From: Thamnaconus septentrionalis | Taxonomy: Eukaryota; Chordata; Actinopteri; Tetraodontiformes; Monacanthidae | DNA: 64,000 nt | Direction: 5' to 3' | Assembly (NCBI GenBank): GCA_009823395.1 | Contig: CM020507.1 | Location: forward strand, 101,001 to 165,000 | In this document: piece after piece, positions 1 to 13,472 of the stretch | How positions within the stretch are numbered: the first letter of the stretch is position 1 | Layout of the letters: each line of letters starts with the position of its first letter | Position numbers and translations under genes: made by a program | Notes under the pieces: generated by a model | Told to the model about the DNA's origin: nothing | Database searches by the model: none | What the model saw: the letters and a program-made list of their open reading frames with translations, nothing else

Positions 1-3000
1 AGAGGCTGGGCTAAGGCCCAGACTCAGGCTCTGACTGGTTGATTCTCGGACAGCGGAGTCCACGTTGACCTAGAGGAGGGGAACACGGGTCAAGGAGAGG
101 GGTCACGTGACCAAATGGCAGCGTCACATGAGTGGGCAGAGACCTGTCTTCCAGCGCTGGTGGAGATGAACTCCTGGTAGATTTTTGCAGCCCTGGTGGC
201 CATCCTGCTGGGGGGGCGTGTCCTCTTGAATTTCTCCACAGCCAACCAGAAATCCAGATTCTCCTCGCTGAACTCGGACCGCAGGAAGTGACGGAACACG
301 GCCAGACCATCTGTCCGGTCAGAGATCGACAGATGCGTTACTCAGCATGCGATCATGTGATGTGTCTCGGCATTGTTGGGGGCGTAGCCTGTGATGTCAC
401 AGCAAGACCATTTTTTAATGGTTTGTTTGTTTGTTGGATTGAGTGTGTCTTACACTGATTGGTCAGCAGGGCCTCCAGACTCTCCGCCCACCTCTGCACC
501 TCCTTGAGTGAAGGTCTGTAAAGGAAGAACCACACCTGAGACCCGGCTTCTTCTCCAGGATGGACCAATCAGGAGCAAGATTCCCATACTCAGAGTTGAT
601 TGGTCCAGCTGAGTATCTAGAACTGGACACTCAGAGTTTCCCAGTTTAGGGTCGGTAAACTCTGAGTTTACTGGTGTCTGATTCCTACCTGTTGTTCCTC
701 AGAGCTTTTTCCAAGCTGTTGTCATGGAAGCACCTGCTGCTCCTCCGCCTGCCCAGGAACGCCAAGCGGCTGCGGACATCAGCCGCTCTGAGGACGAAGG
801 TGGACATGACGATGATGATGATGGTGATACTGGTGCTGGACCAGCAGGTGTCATGTGACCGTCTGTGATGCAGCGTGTCTGTAGTTTACTCACATAGTTT
901 TGGTCTTCTTCTTCAGCTGAAGGTTCCTGGAGTCGCCGTCCTGAAGCAACACAACAACAACTGTAACAACAACAGCATCAGGGCAACGTTGCTCACAAGC
1001 CCCGCCTACTCATCTGGTCATGTGAGGTTCAGTGGCTGCATCATCACTGAGGTCAAGATATGAGCGACATCATCATATGAGTGACTGCCCACCGCTGCCC
1101 CCTACTGGTCTCCACGGTCACCATCTGGGCTTTACTGCTTTCTGTTGTCCTCTACTGGTCTCTGCTGCCCTCTGCTGGTCTATGCTGCCCTCTGCTGGTC
1201 TATGCTGCCCTCTACTGGTCTCTGCTGCCCTCTGCTGGTCTCTGCTGCCCTCTGCTGGTCTATGCTGCCCTCTGCTGGTCTATGCTGCCCTCTACTGCCT
1301 TCAATTGGTCTCTGCTGCCCTCTGCAGGTCACTACTGCCCTCTACTGCCCGCTACAAGCCTCCACTGGTCTCTGCTGATTCCTGAACCTGATGCTTCTTG
1401 GTTTTGCTACCTTGTTGCCAGTCAGAAGCAGCAGCATGTGGTGCAGAGTCCCGCCCTCTCCGGTCAGATGCTTCCTTAGAGTGTCAATGGAGGGGCGGCG
1501 GGAAACAGAATCTGGATCCAAGGTGGTCATGGTCTTGGTGAGTCGGTGGATGGTGCTGTCAGAGAGGAACCGTGGAGATCTTGGTTCCTTCAGCAGGGAA
1601 CCTTCTGAGAGGGAGCGATGCAGGCCTAGCAGGAAGAGAGCAGGAAGTGACTGTTTTAGCCTGTTAGCCTGAGTGTTGCAGGCTGTTAGCAGTGAGTGTT
1701 TTAGCCTGTTAGCCTGAGTGTTGCAGGCTGTTAGCAGTGAGTGTTTTAGCCTGTTAGCCTGAGTGTTTTAGCCTGTTAGCCTGAGTGTTGCAGGCTGTTA
1801 GCAGTGACTGTTTTACCCTTTGAGCACTGACCTCTGTACTTGGACAACGACCCTTCACAGTCCCTTTCGTGCTCGTCTTCATCACTCTCCTCCTCTTCCT
1901 CTGCTTCATGCATGTTGAATGGGGTGAGATGCAGACCCCGCCCCCAAGCACCTCCCACATTCTCTGAGGTATCTGATGCGCTCTCCCCCTCCCCCTGCTG
2001 CCGCTCCTCCACCACGAGCCTCCTCATCATCCCCTCCTCCTCTTCTTCTTCTGCTCCCACTCTTTCCTTCCAGATGGCGCTCTTCTGGGCAGCAGAGGAA
2101 GGGGGAGGAGGCTGGAGGTCTGGATGGAGGGTGGAGCTCCTGGAGGGAGGTGATGAGGAGAAGAATGGGGAAAGAGGAGGGAGGGACAGAGAAGGAGAGG
2201 AACAGGTAAAGGGAGGTCCTGGGGAGTAGAGAGGAGGAGGAGGTCTGATGGGCTCACAGATGGAAGAGTAGGAGTGCAGGAGGGGAGGGTCGGGGGTGGA
2301 GTAAGGAGAAGATGGACGATAAAGGAGGTCCTGATGGACAGAGAGGAGACCAAAGTCAGAGGAGATGTCTGAGAGCTGAGGAGGAGATTCAGGGGGAGGA
2401 GCAGTGAAGAAGGAGGAGCAGGAGCAGGAGCAGTGAAGAAGGAGGAGCAGAGGAGGGAGAGGAGAGAAGAAGGAGGAGCAGGGGAGGGAGAGGAGCAGGA
2501 GCAGTGAAGAAGGAGGAGCAGAGGAGGGAGAGGAGAGAAGAAGAAGGAGGAGCAGGGGAGGGAGAGGAGCAGGAGCAGTGAAGAAGGAGGAGCAGAGGAG
2601 GGAGAGGAGAGAAGAAGGAGGAGCAGAGGAGGGACAGCAGTGAAGAAGGAGGAGCAGGGGAGGGAGAGGAGAGAAGAAGGAGGAGCAGAGGAGGGAGAGG
2701 AGAGAAGGCAGCAAATCAGAATCAGCTGATGCAGACAGGAAATAACTCTGACTTTAAGTCAGGCTGAACCAGTTCAATTGAGAATTGGGGGGTTTTCGCT
2801 TGCACCTCATGCTGAAATTCTCTCAGGGTGAAAAATCTAGAGAATTTTTGGAAAATTCCTGAAATGTTCCAGAAAATCCTGGAAGATTCCGGGAAGATTC
2901 CTGGAGAATTCCCAGTCTTTTAGTCGGCTAGCGAGGTGACGCTGCATTCACTGCAACTTTGCTGTTGGACAAACGTGTTGGTTTGCAGACAACAAACTCT

Positions 3001-3262
3001 CTGGCGGTTTTAAGAATCTGTGGTGTGAACAGTAGATGGCGCTCAGCGGCAGGAATCTTCTGGGTCGCTGAGGTATTTCACCTGGAGGGCGTGTCCTCTG
3101 TGGGCGTGGCCAGCGTCTGAGGCTCTGGGCTGTAAGTGGACGATGTCGTGGAGACACAAACTGACTCGCAGCTTCTGCTCGATGCTGAAAGACTCCAGAG
3201 TGAACAGTGAAGCTTCAGACGGCGAATTCTGCAGGAAGTGGAGGAGGAGGGGCTCCGAGGGC

Positions 3263-3298
<36 letters not shown>

Positions 3299-3322
3299 CT
3301 TGTTCGTTACATACACGTGCAT

Positions 3323-3357
<35 letters not shown>

Positions 3358-4977
3358 TGTACCCTCAGTGAGCTGCAGTGTGTTCAGGAACGCTGGACTT
3401 TGCAGGACGTTGCAGCGTCCAGCGCCGTCCTCCCTGGTGAGGAGCAGAAGGTCGCTGTAGATCAGCACTGTCACCTGTCACACACACACACACACACACA
3501 CACACGCGCGCGCGTTAGACTCTATCAATCAACACAATGATGGTTCTGATCCGGTCGGGCTCCAACCTTTGCAGGTGGGTTCTGGTCCAGGTGCAGAATC
3601 ATCTCTTCGGCCATCAGCAGGGTCCGGTCCGGACTGCACAAGTCCAAAGGCTGCAGACACACAAACGTCTGTCGGGGGAACAACGCAACAACAGCAGCAT
3701 GTTGTGATTACAGGTTCTGGTTCTGGTTCTGACCTGCACGGAGACGGGGAAGATGAGGGTCTTGGGAGGCAGCGTGCCGCAGGTTCCGTAGGAGGAGCAC
3801 GGAATGTGTGACTGGACCACGGTGCAGTTCTGGTAGTTGGCGTAGGCGGTGGGCGGGGCCAATGAAGAGGAGGTGGGCGGGGGCAGGGTAGAGGTGCAGC
3901 CACTGAACGGACCGGGTCGGGCCTCTTGGAGTAGACTGTGCCCCCGGCTGGGGTGAGTCTGGTACAGCCGTCCTGGAGACCAGCAGCAGGAGAACCATCA
4001 ACAATTTGCCTTGCAGCCGCAATCAAACCCAACCACTGGGTGGCGTCATACCGATAGTCCCACGTCTGTCAGTGTAAACCGGCTGCAGCAGCTGCAACAC
4101 ACACAGATACACAGACGAAGACGGCAATCAGGTCTGGGTCCAGGTCCAGATCATGGTTTCTAAACAGGGTTTAGGATCCTGCTGGACTCACCTGAGCTCC
4201 GGTGTTGACAGGTGACAGGATGATGTAATTGTCTCCATGCGATGACGTCACGGTGCCGAGGGCGGCGCCGTCAGCTGGGTATTCCGGCGCCTCCTGCTGG
4301 TGGTCTCCTTCCTGGTCCTCGTGCCGGTCCCTCCAGAGCGAGCCCAGCGCCCCCAGACTGGACCTGAAGCCTGAGCGCTGGCCTCGGCGGCCGTGTTTGC
4401 TGTGGGCGGGCTGACGCAGCAGCTTCCTGCCCGCTGCCTGGGCAGCAGAGGGGGAGGGGCATAATGAGGTTCGTGGCTAACACCGAGTCAGGGTGACAGA
4501 CGTGTGTAGCACTCACCAGGCTTTGTGTTTGTGGGCGGGGCCAAGCTCCACAGCCTGACCTGAGCTCAGGTAGACCTCTCCACACCACCAGGGCGATGTG
4601 AGAAGAACTCCTGAAAACATCAGCGGCCGAGTTCAGAACCAGAACCGGCCACTTCAACCCGCTGCTGTCCTGAAGCTCCGCCCCCTCACAGCTGGTGTTA
4701 CCTGATTGCGTGAGCGAGGTCCACACACTTCCAGGTCTCCACAGGAAGTCCGTTCAGCTGCAGGACCAGGTCTCCCTGGCAAAGGCCGGACTGGTGGGCG
4801 GGGCCTCCTAAAAGATACACGCAGCCAATGGGTGACAGAGTCACAAGCTGTGTTTCCATCACCAGCTTTTATTGCCAAGTTTAGGTGCAAATGCAGCGAC
4901 AGACTCACAACGCGACACAACACAGTGTTTGATAGCGACGTTTAAATCTGATCGTCAAACAACTTTGAAATAACCTC

Positions 4978-5022
<45 letters not shown>

Positions 5023-5917
5023 TCACCCGTGTCCACCGCCTGCACCCTCACTGGACAGTCGGAGCAGATGGTGAATCCGAAACCATCTTTTCCTCGCACA
5101 ACGTTAACCTGCAGGACAGACAGCAGCCATCAGTCGTGGACTGGGTCTACAGCGCCCCCATCAGGACAAACCAGACCTGTCCGACACCTGCTCACTTTGT
5201 GCCACCTGCTGTCTTGTTTGGGCAGAAATAACAGGAAGTGATGTCATCTTCCTGTTTGGCTCCGACAGAAATTGACGTTTGTTTAGTTTGGGACCCCAGT
5301 GCAGGGGCTGCAGTTGGCCTGCTGGGCCTGAGGGGGGCGCTGTGTGGGATCCCGTTGACAGAATCCTGGCTGGTGCGTCTCCCAGCTGTTTCCATGACTG
5401 TGTCAACAGTGAAAGGTCAACTCCGCCCACTTTTCTATTCACAAAGGAGGTTAAATATCCCCACTGCAGACTGACAGGCTGATATTACACCCTGCAGTCC
5501 CACAACACTGGCTCGGGTCAAAGGTCACACCGACTCCTACTGAGTTACCCAGTCTCACAGAGTCACTCGCTTGAACCCTGGATCCGGACTTGCCCAGAAC
5601 CAGAGAACTGAGCCGCTAACAGAACCAGATCACAAAGTCATTGACATAAACAAGTCATTGAGTCACTGACAGAATCAGATCACTGAGTCGCTAAGAGAAC
5701 CAGATCATTAACTCAGTGATAGAACCAGATCACTGAGTCGCTGAGAGAACCAGATCATTAACTCAGTGACAGAACCAGATCACTGAGTTGACCGGACCGA
5801 CCGGACCAGGAGCTCAGAGCGAGCAGAGACTGGTCCAGACCGGTTCCACCTGAGACAGCAGCAGTATTTGTGTAGCCAAGGACAACGTGAAGGACCTCAG
5901 CTTTTCTCACTCACTCA

Positions 5918-5964
<47 letters not shown>

Positions 5965-6621
5965 TAATATTCATGGCAAACACACTAAAACTCTCATCCA
6001 CTTTCCATCTGTGTGAATTATTGACAGTTATGCCTCTCTGTCACACTCACACACACGCACACACGCACTCAGACACACACACACACTCCCTCACACATAC
6101 ACACACACACAATCTGAAAAAAACAACAACAAAAAAGCAAAAGGAAAGCAGAGCGCTACAGCAGACAGGGGGCGCTACGCCCTCCTGACCCGACCCTAGA
6201 CTGTGGAAATGAACCCGACCTGGTTCTGGATCCAGAACAGCAGGCAGCAGGAGGTTCTGCAAAGCGGCGCTGACTAGAGCCCTTTGGAACCTGAGCAGAT
6301 GCTCCAAGGACGGATGGAACCTCCTCAGAACCTCCTCAGAACCTCCTCAGAACCTCAGAGACCCGGGTGGAAACACACCTGTGGCAGGTTCTGTTCGATG
6401 CAGCTCTGACACAGACGGTGGATGGTGTGCATGACAGCAGCTCCGGCAGTCCATCCGGTCCTCCGGCCCAGCAGAAGCAGCTCTGAACCACAGGTCCAGG
6501 AGGGTCCGGTTTAGGGTTCAGACAGCAGGAATCCAGAGAAGCAGAACCAGAACCAGATAACACAGGTCCAACCAAGTGTGAGAGCCTCTGTGGTGTGTCA
6601 CTTCGTGTTACAATACACTCA

Positions 6622-6664
<43 letters not shown>

Positions 6665-7129
6665 AACCAGTGGACAGAAGAATGGCAGGAAACACACATG
6701 GGCTCACAAACACGGTGTGTATCCCTGCGATAAGACACACACTTCCCGTCAGTGCAGAAACACACACACACATTCACACAGAGTCTGTGGCACAGCAGCC
6801 AATCACAGTTCCTCATTGATGACCATGGCGTCCAAACAGTGTATGTGTCAGTGGGCGGGGCTAAGTAGGTTATGGTGCAGACGGGTCTCCTTCTCCTCTT
6901 GTCAACATCCAATCGTCAGGTTTATAGATTCAGCAACCAAATGGATTGAACATGTGATGGACACCTCAGGACCAATCAGAGGAGAGGATGTTTCTCAGGA
7001 ACTTTGATTAATGTTGAAAAATCAATAAAGTTAAAAAAAAAAAAAAAAAAAGCTGGAGGACACAAACCAGGAAGTGGAAACTAGAAACATTCAAAGGTGA
7101 ATAATTCAAAGCAAAGAAACAGCCTCACT

Positions 7130-7204
<75 letters not shown>

Positions 7205-8428
7205 ACAGTGTGACCAGCAGAAGGTTGAATATCTATAATTTAATGCATGTGAATATTTGATGACACACACACACACACACACACACACACCATGAACCTG
7301 GATGTTTTACTGATGTGATTGGTTCAGCATTATGCTAAAGCTAATGCTAGCAGCCTAAGTCCTGTGCTGAATGCTGTTTCTGATGAGAGACTGAACTGCA
7401 AGGAGTCACCTGACAGGTGACTTCCTGTCCTGACAGGTGACTCCAGGCTGAAGTCAGTGCCAGGTCCAGCCAGTAGAGGGCAGTCACCTCTGCCCAAGCC
7501 ACACAACCAGCAGGATGTGTTGCTTCAGTGGCAGAACCTGTCACCAGTCTTCAGTCTCGGGACCAGTTCAGTCGGACTGGTCTGGTACACTGGTATACGG
7601 GCGCCAACATGTCTTAAGACTCAGAACCAGAACCAGAGGTTCCAGGCTTCTGGGTCATGTGACTTACCCTTCGCTGCTGGGTGCTGCTGCTTCCAACGTC
7701 CCGCTGGCTGTTGTGGTTGGCGTTGATGGAGTCGAGGTTCTGGGTGAAGCCGGAGGTCCGGAGTCTGGCTGCGGTGCTGGTGGTCCCGTCGTTGGAGTCC
7801 CTGGTGGGTTTCAGCTGGGAATCCAGAGGTTCTGGAGTCTTCCTGAGATCCACTGCAAGCAGATAACCACCATCGTCATCATCATCATCGTCATCATCAT
7901 GATGGCCACGACCCACAGCGCCATCCCAGGACAAGGCTGTGTTCTTCCAGAACATTGTGGACCGGCTGGTTCTACCACAGTCCAGACCACAAAGTGAGAC
8001 TGTAGATCAAGAGTCAGGTCTGATTCCAACCAACTGGTGGAAAGACCAGAACCCAGAACCTAGATAAGTTCTGGGCTACTGGCTGTAGGAACCAGAAGAA
8101 CCAGAGAAGAACTTCTCAGCAGCCTCAGAGCTGAAGCGTCTCAGAGAAGAAGAGGAGAGAAGAAGAGAAGAAGCAGAGGCGCTTCTTCTACTTCTACCGT
8201 CCTCTCTCTCCCCCTCTAATGGAGTGGGGCAAACAAGTGTCACATCTCAGTGTGATGTTGGAGAGAGAGAGCGAGCGAGCGAGAGGGATGGAGTCAGGGG
8301 GGCACAGAGGTATTGTCAGGGTCACATGACTACAGCGCACTCTCTCGTCCCCATGGAAACGGTGAAGAGCGGTGAAGAGAGAGAGAGGATTTACAGCTGC
8401 TCACCCACTGCTCTCTCTCCCTTTCTCG

Positions 8429-8486
<58 letters not shown>

Positions 8487-8993
8487 CCTCAGGTCAGTTT
8501 TAAACCAATCAGCAGTGAGAAGTATCTTCAGTCCAACCAATCACAGGGCGGGAACTCACTGGGACATGGACTTGCGTTCGCCGCCGCCACCCTCTCCTTC
8601 AGGCTCCGCCCACATTTGCTTGACACCACTCTCAGGTGTTTGCGACGCCCCAGTTCTGGTGGCAGCAGGTAGAACCAACCAGTGAGCAGCTGCAAACACA
8701 GGTGGGCAGGGACACCAGGTCCAGGTTGATCTTTCTGGAAGAACGATCGAGGGTCAAGGTCGAGGATTCTCTCCTTTGATTGGTTTAAACAGACCTTAGA
8801 AGACGAAAGCAAAGAGCTGATGCCAAAACTCAGACAGCCAATCAGCTGCCTGGACCTAGGGAGAGAGATGAGGTTGGAGACGATCACACAGAAGACACAG
8901 CAGGAGCTCCTGGAGCTTTGCTTTGCCTTCACTCACCTGGTCAACACTGAGACCAACAGTCGGCACGAGGTGAGATCATCACTGACAGGCCTG

Positions 8994-9044
<51 letters not shown>

Positions 9045-9314
9045 GTGTCATGTTTGGCTACTGCCCTCTGGTGGCTGCAGTTTGCAGTGTGTTTTGACAT
9101 TTTCACACTGCCATGTGGGGACCGATGGGTGGTGGGCATCGGTCTGCTAGCAGTTAGCCACTTGCAAACTGGCAGTTCACTGTAAAGTGTAAACTGAAGC
9201 TGCTACATGCTATTGCAGTGAGGGTCTAATGAAGCAAGTGATCTGACCGGGCAGCCACACGATGGCGCCGCTTGAAGCAGTCACAACTCAGTCCTCATGA
9301 ATTAGGCTCTTGAC

Positions 9315-9365
<51 letters not shown>

Positions 9366-10422
9366 TACAGAGTGAAGCTGCAGTTGTACACTGGGTTCTT
9401 GTCGTTCAGGACGGTTTGACTTCTCATCTTGACTCTGCGCCGGAGGTCAGAGGTCACCCTCAGCTACAACCAAACACAGACACACACATACACTCATACA
9501 CATATTTGTTGTTTTTATGTATGGTGTGTATCAATCCATTGACATCTGAGTGAGTGACATCATCAGTGTGTGTTTACCTGGACAAAAGAGTCACATGACC
9601 TGTGTGATTTTCCCAGCAGCCCTTGTGCCTGGTGGACTGCAGAGAGAAGAACCGTCAGTTGTTCTCCTGCAGAGCCCCGCCTTTTATTTCAGACACGCCC
9701 ACACATGGGACGTGGCTTAAATTGACTGAAACATCACTTGATTGGCTGCTGCATCACTTACTGTAAAGGACCAGTTGGCTCGCCTCTGGACAGACTGACA
9801 TCTGGAGGCGACCTGTAGGTGGACACGTGACCTTCTGTTGATCAGGTGACCCAGTAGGATTTGCTTCTGATGGGTTGAACTCACCCCTCCCCTTGAACAC
9901 GGAAGGGGGGACCTTATTCCTCCTCCTGGTCCTTGTCGTCGGGGTCCTGGTCCTGGTAGACTGGATCCTGGTCCTGGTCGTCGGGGTCCTGGTCCTGGTG
10001 GTCTGTGTCCTGGTGTTGGTGGACTGGATCCTGGTGTTGGTGGTTGGGGTCCTGCTCCCTGATCCAGACTGTGGACCTGGGACAGAGTGGATGCTGCTGA
10101 TTCTGCTCTCTGAGACCAGACCCACTGTGGACCTGACCTTGAGACACAAACGCAGGTCCAGATTAGACGGTGGAGCTGCACCAGGATCAGAACCCGTTAC
10201 AGTCTGAGTCTGGCTGACCACGAGGCCTCTGACCCACACTACCTGGCTGTGGTCCTGCTGGATCTCTGAACTTCTGAGTTCAGTTGTGTCTGAGTTCTGA
10301 ATCCTGGTTTTCTGGATCAGGGCCATTCGGACCTCAGGTCTACAGGCCTGGAGCTGAGCCACAACCATGGTTCTCATCCTGGTTTTGTTTCTGGAGTTTC
10401 TGGAGAACCTGCAAAAAGACAA
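1..10422 (-). CDS. rgs3: rgs3: regulator of G-protein signalling 3, C2-PDZ-RGS long form (3' partial)
   Basis: RGS3 is a GTPase-activating protein for Gi/Gq alpha subunits; long forms add a C2-like and a PDZ domain. Reading 5' to 3' on the minus strand: C2 exons at about 9762-9812, 9578-9635, 9369-9463, 8937-8990, 8795-8855 and 8560-8689 (block LIGCLSFG); a probable linker exon 7668-7852; PDZ exons 5027-5108 (RGKDGFGFTIC), 4702-4807 (ELAHAIR-like end) and 4517-4610; linker exons 4192-4437, 4052-4091, 3734-3972 (NYQNCTVV), 3567-3650, 3363-3474 and 3082-3263; an acidic/proline-rich exon 1832 to about 2375; then 1411-1625 (SEGSLLKEPR), 894-940, 689-787 and 454-515; RGS exons 144-310 (SEENLDFWLAVEKFK) and 1-69. 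Splice phases join correctly across 454-515/144-310 (NQYGLAVF). The last part of the RGS domain lies outside the window. The first coding exon is unresolved; the open frame ahead of the C2 exon reaches 10422. Domain order and linker blocks match human RGS3, so identity is firm. Which teleost paralogue it is cannot be told. Confidence 0.93.
1090..1370. repeat. Minisatellite TGCTGCCCTCTGCTGGTCTC in an rgs3 intron
   Basis: About twelve 20-base units with A/C variants (TCTACTGGTC, TATGCTGCCC), between rgs3 exons 894-940 and 1411-1625. Confidence 0.92.
1665..1815. repeat. Minisatellite with unit TTAGCCTGTTAGCCTGAGTG
   Basis: Two to three longer units of about 63 bases made of TTTTAGCCTGTTAGCCTGAG and TGTTGCAGGCTGTTAGCAGT, in the rgs3 intron next to exon 1832. 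Confidence 0.9.
2380..2710. repeat. GGAGGAGCAG-type minisatellite beside the rgs3 acidic exon
   Basis: About 330 bases of purine-rich units (GAAGAAGGAGGAGCAGGGGA and variants). On the minus strand they form a pyrimidine tract leading to the acceptor near 2376 and stay open in the same frame as the exon. Confidence 0.9.
9920..10065. repeat. CTGGTCCTGGT-type minisatellite in rgs3
   Basis: Degenerate units of GTCGGGGTCCTGGTCCTGGT and GACTGGATCCTGG, read on the minus strand as Thr-Arg-Thr-Pro/Gln repeats in an open frame continuous with the first C2 exon. Confidence 0.9.
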
Positions 10423-10469
10423 TCATGCTGGTTGATGCTGATCAGAGAAAAGATTCAAACATGAGAGAG

Positions 10470-10528
<59 letters not shown>

Positions 10529-10957
10529 ACCTTCCTCGGTCTCTGTTCTGGGTTCCTGGGTTCCTCTGCAGAACATCTTCAGGGTCCCAGTTCTCATCAG
10601 CACCTCCTATTGTCTTCCTCCTCCTCGTCTGCCTCTCCCCTCTCTGCTCCTCCTCCTCCTCTTTGCTCCTCTTCTGACAAGCAGGAGTTTGCCACTGGGC
10701 CTCCTGGTGCTGCTGGAGGACAGCTCCACCACAGGACCTATCACAGAAGTCCACACATCACCACACATTAACTAGAGAAGAAGAAGAAGAACGAAAAAGA
10801 AACAACATCAACAACCTGGCCCCACCCACAAGGGACACCACTGTCAGGTGACATCATTGGCAGTGCTGCCCCCTGCTGGTCGGGGCAGTGGGCCAACAAC
10901 AACACGAAGCAGCTCATCACACTGATTGGAGCTAACGAGGAGGATTAGCAGAGTGGT

Positions 10958-11041
<84 letters not shown>

Positions 11042-11118
11042 TTCCTTCAGCTCAAAGACATTTTGGAGTCTTGTTTAGTTACATTTGTGTGTGTGTATAT
11101 ATATATAATACGTACATA

Positions 11119-11201
<83 letters not shown>

Positions 11202-11830
11202 GTATAACTAAAAAAAACTAAACTGAATGTTTACTGGTGTAGTTTACTGGTGTAGTTTACTGGTGTAGTTTGGCAGTGTTTGAGACTCACCTGCTTTCTC
11301 TGCAGCGCCGTCGCTCCATCCAGCCGCCGTCCAAGTCTCCGCTGGTCTCTTACACTTTTTCTGTTGACGGGCAAAAAATTCAAACTTCAGGCGAACTTTT
11401 CAACTGTCAAGTAAAATGAGAGAAACTAAACTATTTCCTGTCCGTGCCCGTCAAAACAAAGGTCTGAATTAAATATTAAGGTGTACGGGGTACAGTGGTG
11501 GGGAGCGGGGGGGTGGAGGGGGCCATGAGTGCATTGGCCTGCCTCAAGCAAGTTACTGCAGGTGGGGGGGGTGTCACTAGGGGACGCTGCCTGCCGTTCA
11601 GAAGGAGGGACTGTGCTCTTACTGTGAAGGGCTGAGCTCTGCTTCCTGTGTGCTGCAGCCACTTGCCGTCTTTCCCCAGCGAGGGGCGCCACATGTGTTT
11701 GTCATTAACAGAGGGGGGAGGGGCAGAGGAAGGCTGCCTTTACAGCAGCCACCACCGATCACTGAGTATTGATCGCTGATGAGTCAGTCACCTCCAGGGT
11801 GACCACCAGTCCAGGGACACCGCCCTGCTG

Positions 11831-11878
<48 letters not shown>

Positions 11879-13033
11879 CTCAGAGTGGTTAGTTACATTA
11901 AACAGCAGAAGTTCAGTGGGACCAGAAGACCTGAAGGACCTCAGGAGAAGATGCCATTTATTGAGAAGGAGAGCAGGACAGCATTCTGCTGGACCGCCCT
12001 CTCTCCAGCCCCGCCCCCTCTCTCTCTCTCCCTCAGTCTCCCAGCCTCTGTCTCTAGTTCCCTCTTTCTCTCCCTCTCTCTCTCTCTCTCTCTCTCGCTC
12101 AGTTCAGTGGCCGCAGCAACGAGGACGCAAGATAAAGTTTGTTTGTAGCATTTGGAAAGAGAAGAGTGAAGACAGGTGAGTGTTGTGTTGTGTTGTGTTG
12201 TGTTGTGTGCATGTGTGAGAGAGAGGTGTATGTTTTTTGTTTGTTTGTTGTATACTGTTAACAGCTGCGAGTTGGTTGTGCTGATCTTTGTTGTTGAGTG
12301 TTGCTGAGTTTCTGCACCTGTGGCTGAGAGGAAACATCTCAGCCACAGCGACACTGTCGAAGGACCCCACTGCCCACAGTGTAGAAGGTCCCCACTGCCC
12401 ACAGTGTAGAAGGTAGGAGGACCCCACTGCCCACAGTGTAGAAGGTCCCCACTGCCTCCAGTGTAGGAGGTCCCCACTGCCCACAGTGCCCCACTCCAGT
12501 GTAGAAGGTCCCCACTGCCCACAGTGTAGGAGGTCCCCACTGCCCACAGTGTAGAAGGCTCCCAAGCAGGCTGGGCAGCAGGGAACACCTGCTGTGGTGG
12601 CGACTCACTCACAACAAAGTGGCTCTGACACAAAGACGCTGAGAAGATCTGCACCAGCTGCTCGGCTTTACTCGACTTTAGCGGCACGTCAGCGGGGGAA
12701 GCGGCAGCTCCAGGAACTCTGAGGGGTCTTCACTGCTACAGCCCGATGTAAACTGAAGACTGAGAGGTTTTTATATCATCAGGGGATGTTGGTAGACAGA
12801 CTCAGCCAGGAGGTATCTGAAGGTTGAACTGTGTTTGCTGGAGGGCCCTTCTAAAATACGCAGTGGTTCCACGCCACAGTGGACACATGGTCCTCGGGTA
12901 TCAGGGTAGGTGATCTGTTTGAAGCTGTTCTGGAGGGCCCATGTGGTCCTCCAGTAGTCCTCCTGTGGTGTCAATGAGTTGTCAGTCAGTGAGGTGACCA
13001 TCATCTTCAGCTCCTGGTGTGTCTGTGTTTCAG
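10423..13033. other. rgs3 upstream / intergenic region before fibcd1
   Basis: No convincing coding exon was found here. It holds an AG-rich tract at 10463-10525, (CA)n at 10961-11037, a TG/TA tract at 11087-11195, an ATCA array at 11829-11876, a CT-rich tract near 12020-12100, a TGTTG array at 12180-12208, and a 25-base-type minisatellite at 12360-12560. The 5' exon and promoter of rgs3 (minus) and the 5' UTR of fibcd1 (plus) probably lie here, since the two genes diverge from this interval. Neither transcription start can be placed. Confidence 0.5.
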
Positions 13034-13034
13034 G

Positions 13035-13412
13035 ATGATGCTGAACGACAGCTGGACCATCATGAACAACAGCAGCTCAGAGCTGGACAGCAAGTGGCCC
13101 AACAAACACAAGGTAGGTGCACCTCTCTGTTAGCTGTTAGCGACATGACTAACAGCTGTCCTGCAAAAGGTATCGTGGGGAGGCGCAGCCTCTAACCGGG
13201 TGACAGTCAGGCAGGTGACAGTCGGGCAGGTGACAGAGTGAACTCATGTTAATCTGGAGTTAGAGCGTCAGATCAATGTGTCGCTAATCTGCAGCAGCTG
13301 TCACAGATTACACACACAGACTGTGACCACAGGGGGGCAACACTCACACTCATTCCATTAACACTCTTCAGAAAACATTTCATTTGACCATCAGTTAATT
13401 GAATGGACTGAC

Positions 13413-13472
<60 letters not shown>

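Noticed and set aside
4980..5241. Many Cys-Val or His-Thr repeat frames over CA/TG tracts (here and throughout)
   Set aside because: Simple translations of (TG)n or (CA)n microsatellites; no signal beyond real exons that overlap them.
6376..6450. Possible extra rgs3 exon (MHTIHRLCQSCIEQNL)
   Set aside because: It has a donor-like GTGTGT but no clear acceptor and no match to the RGS3 linker that I can recall.
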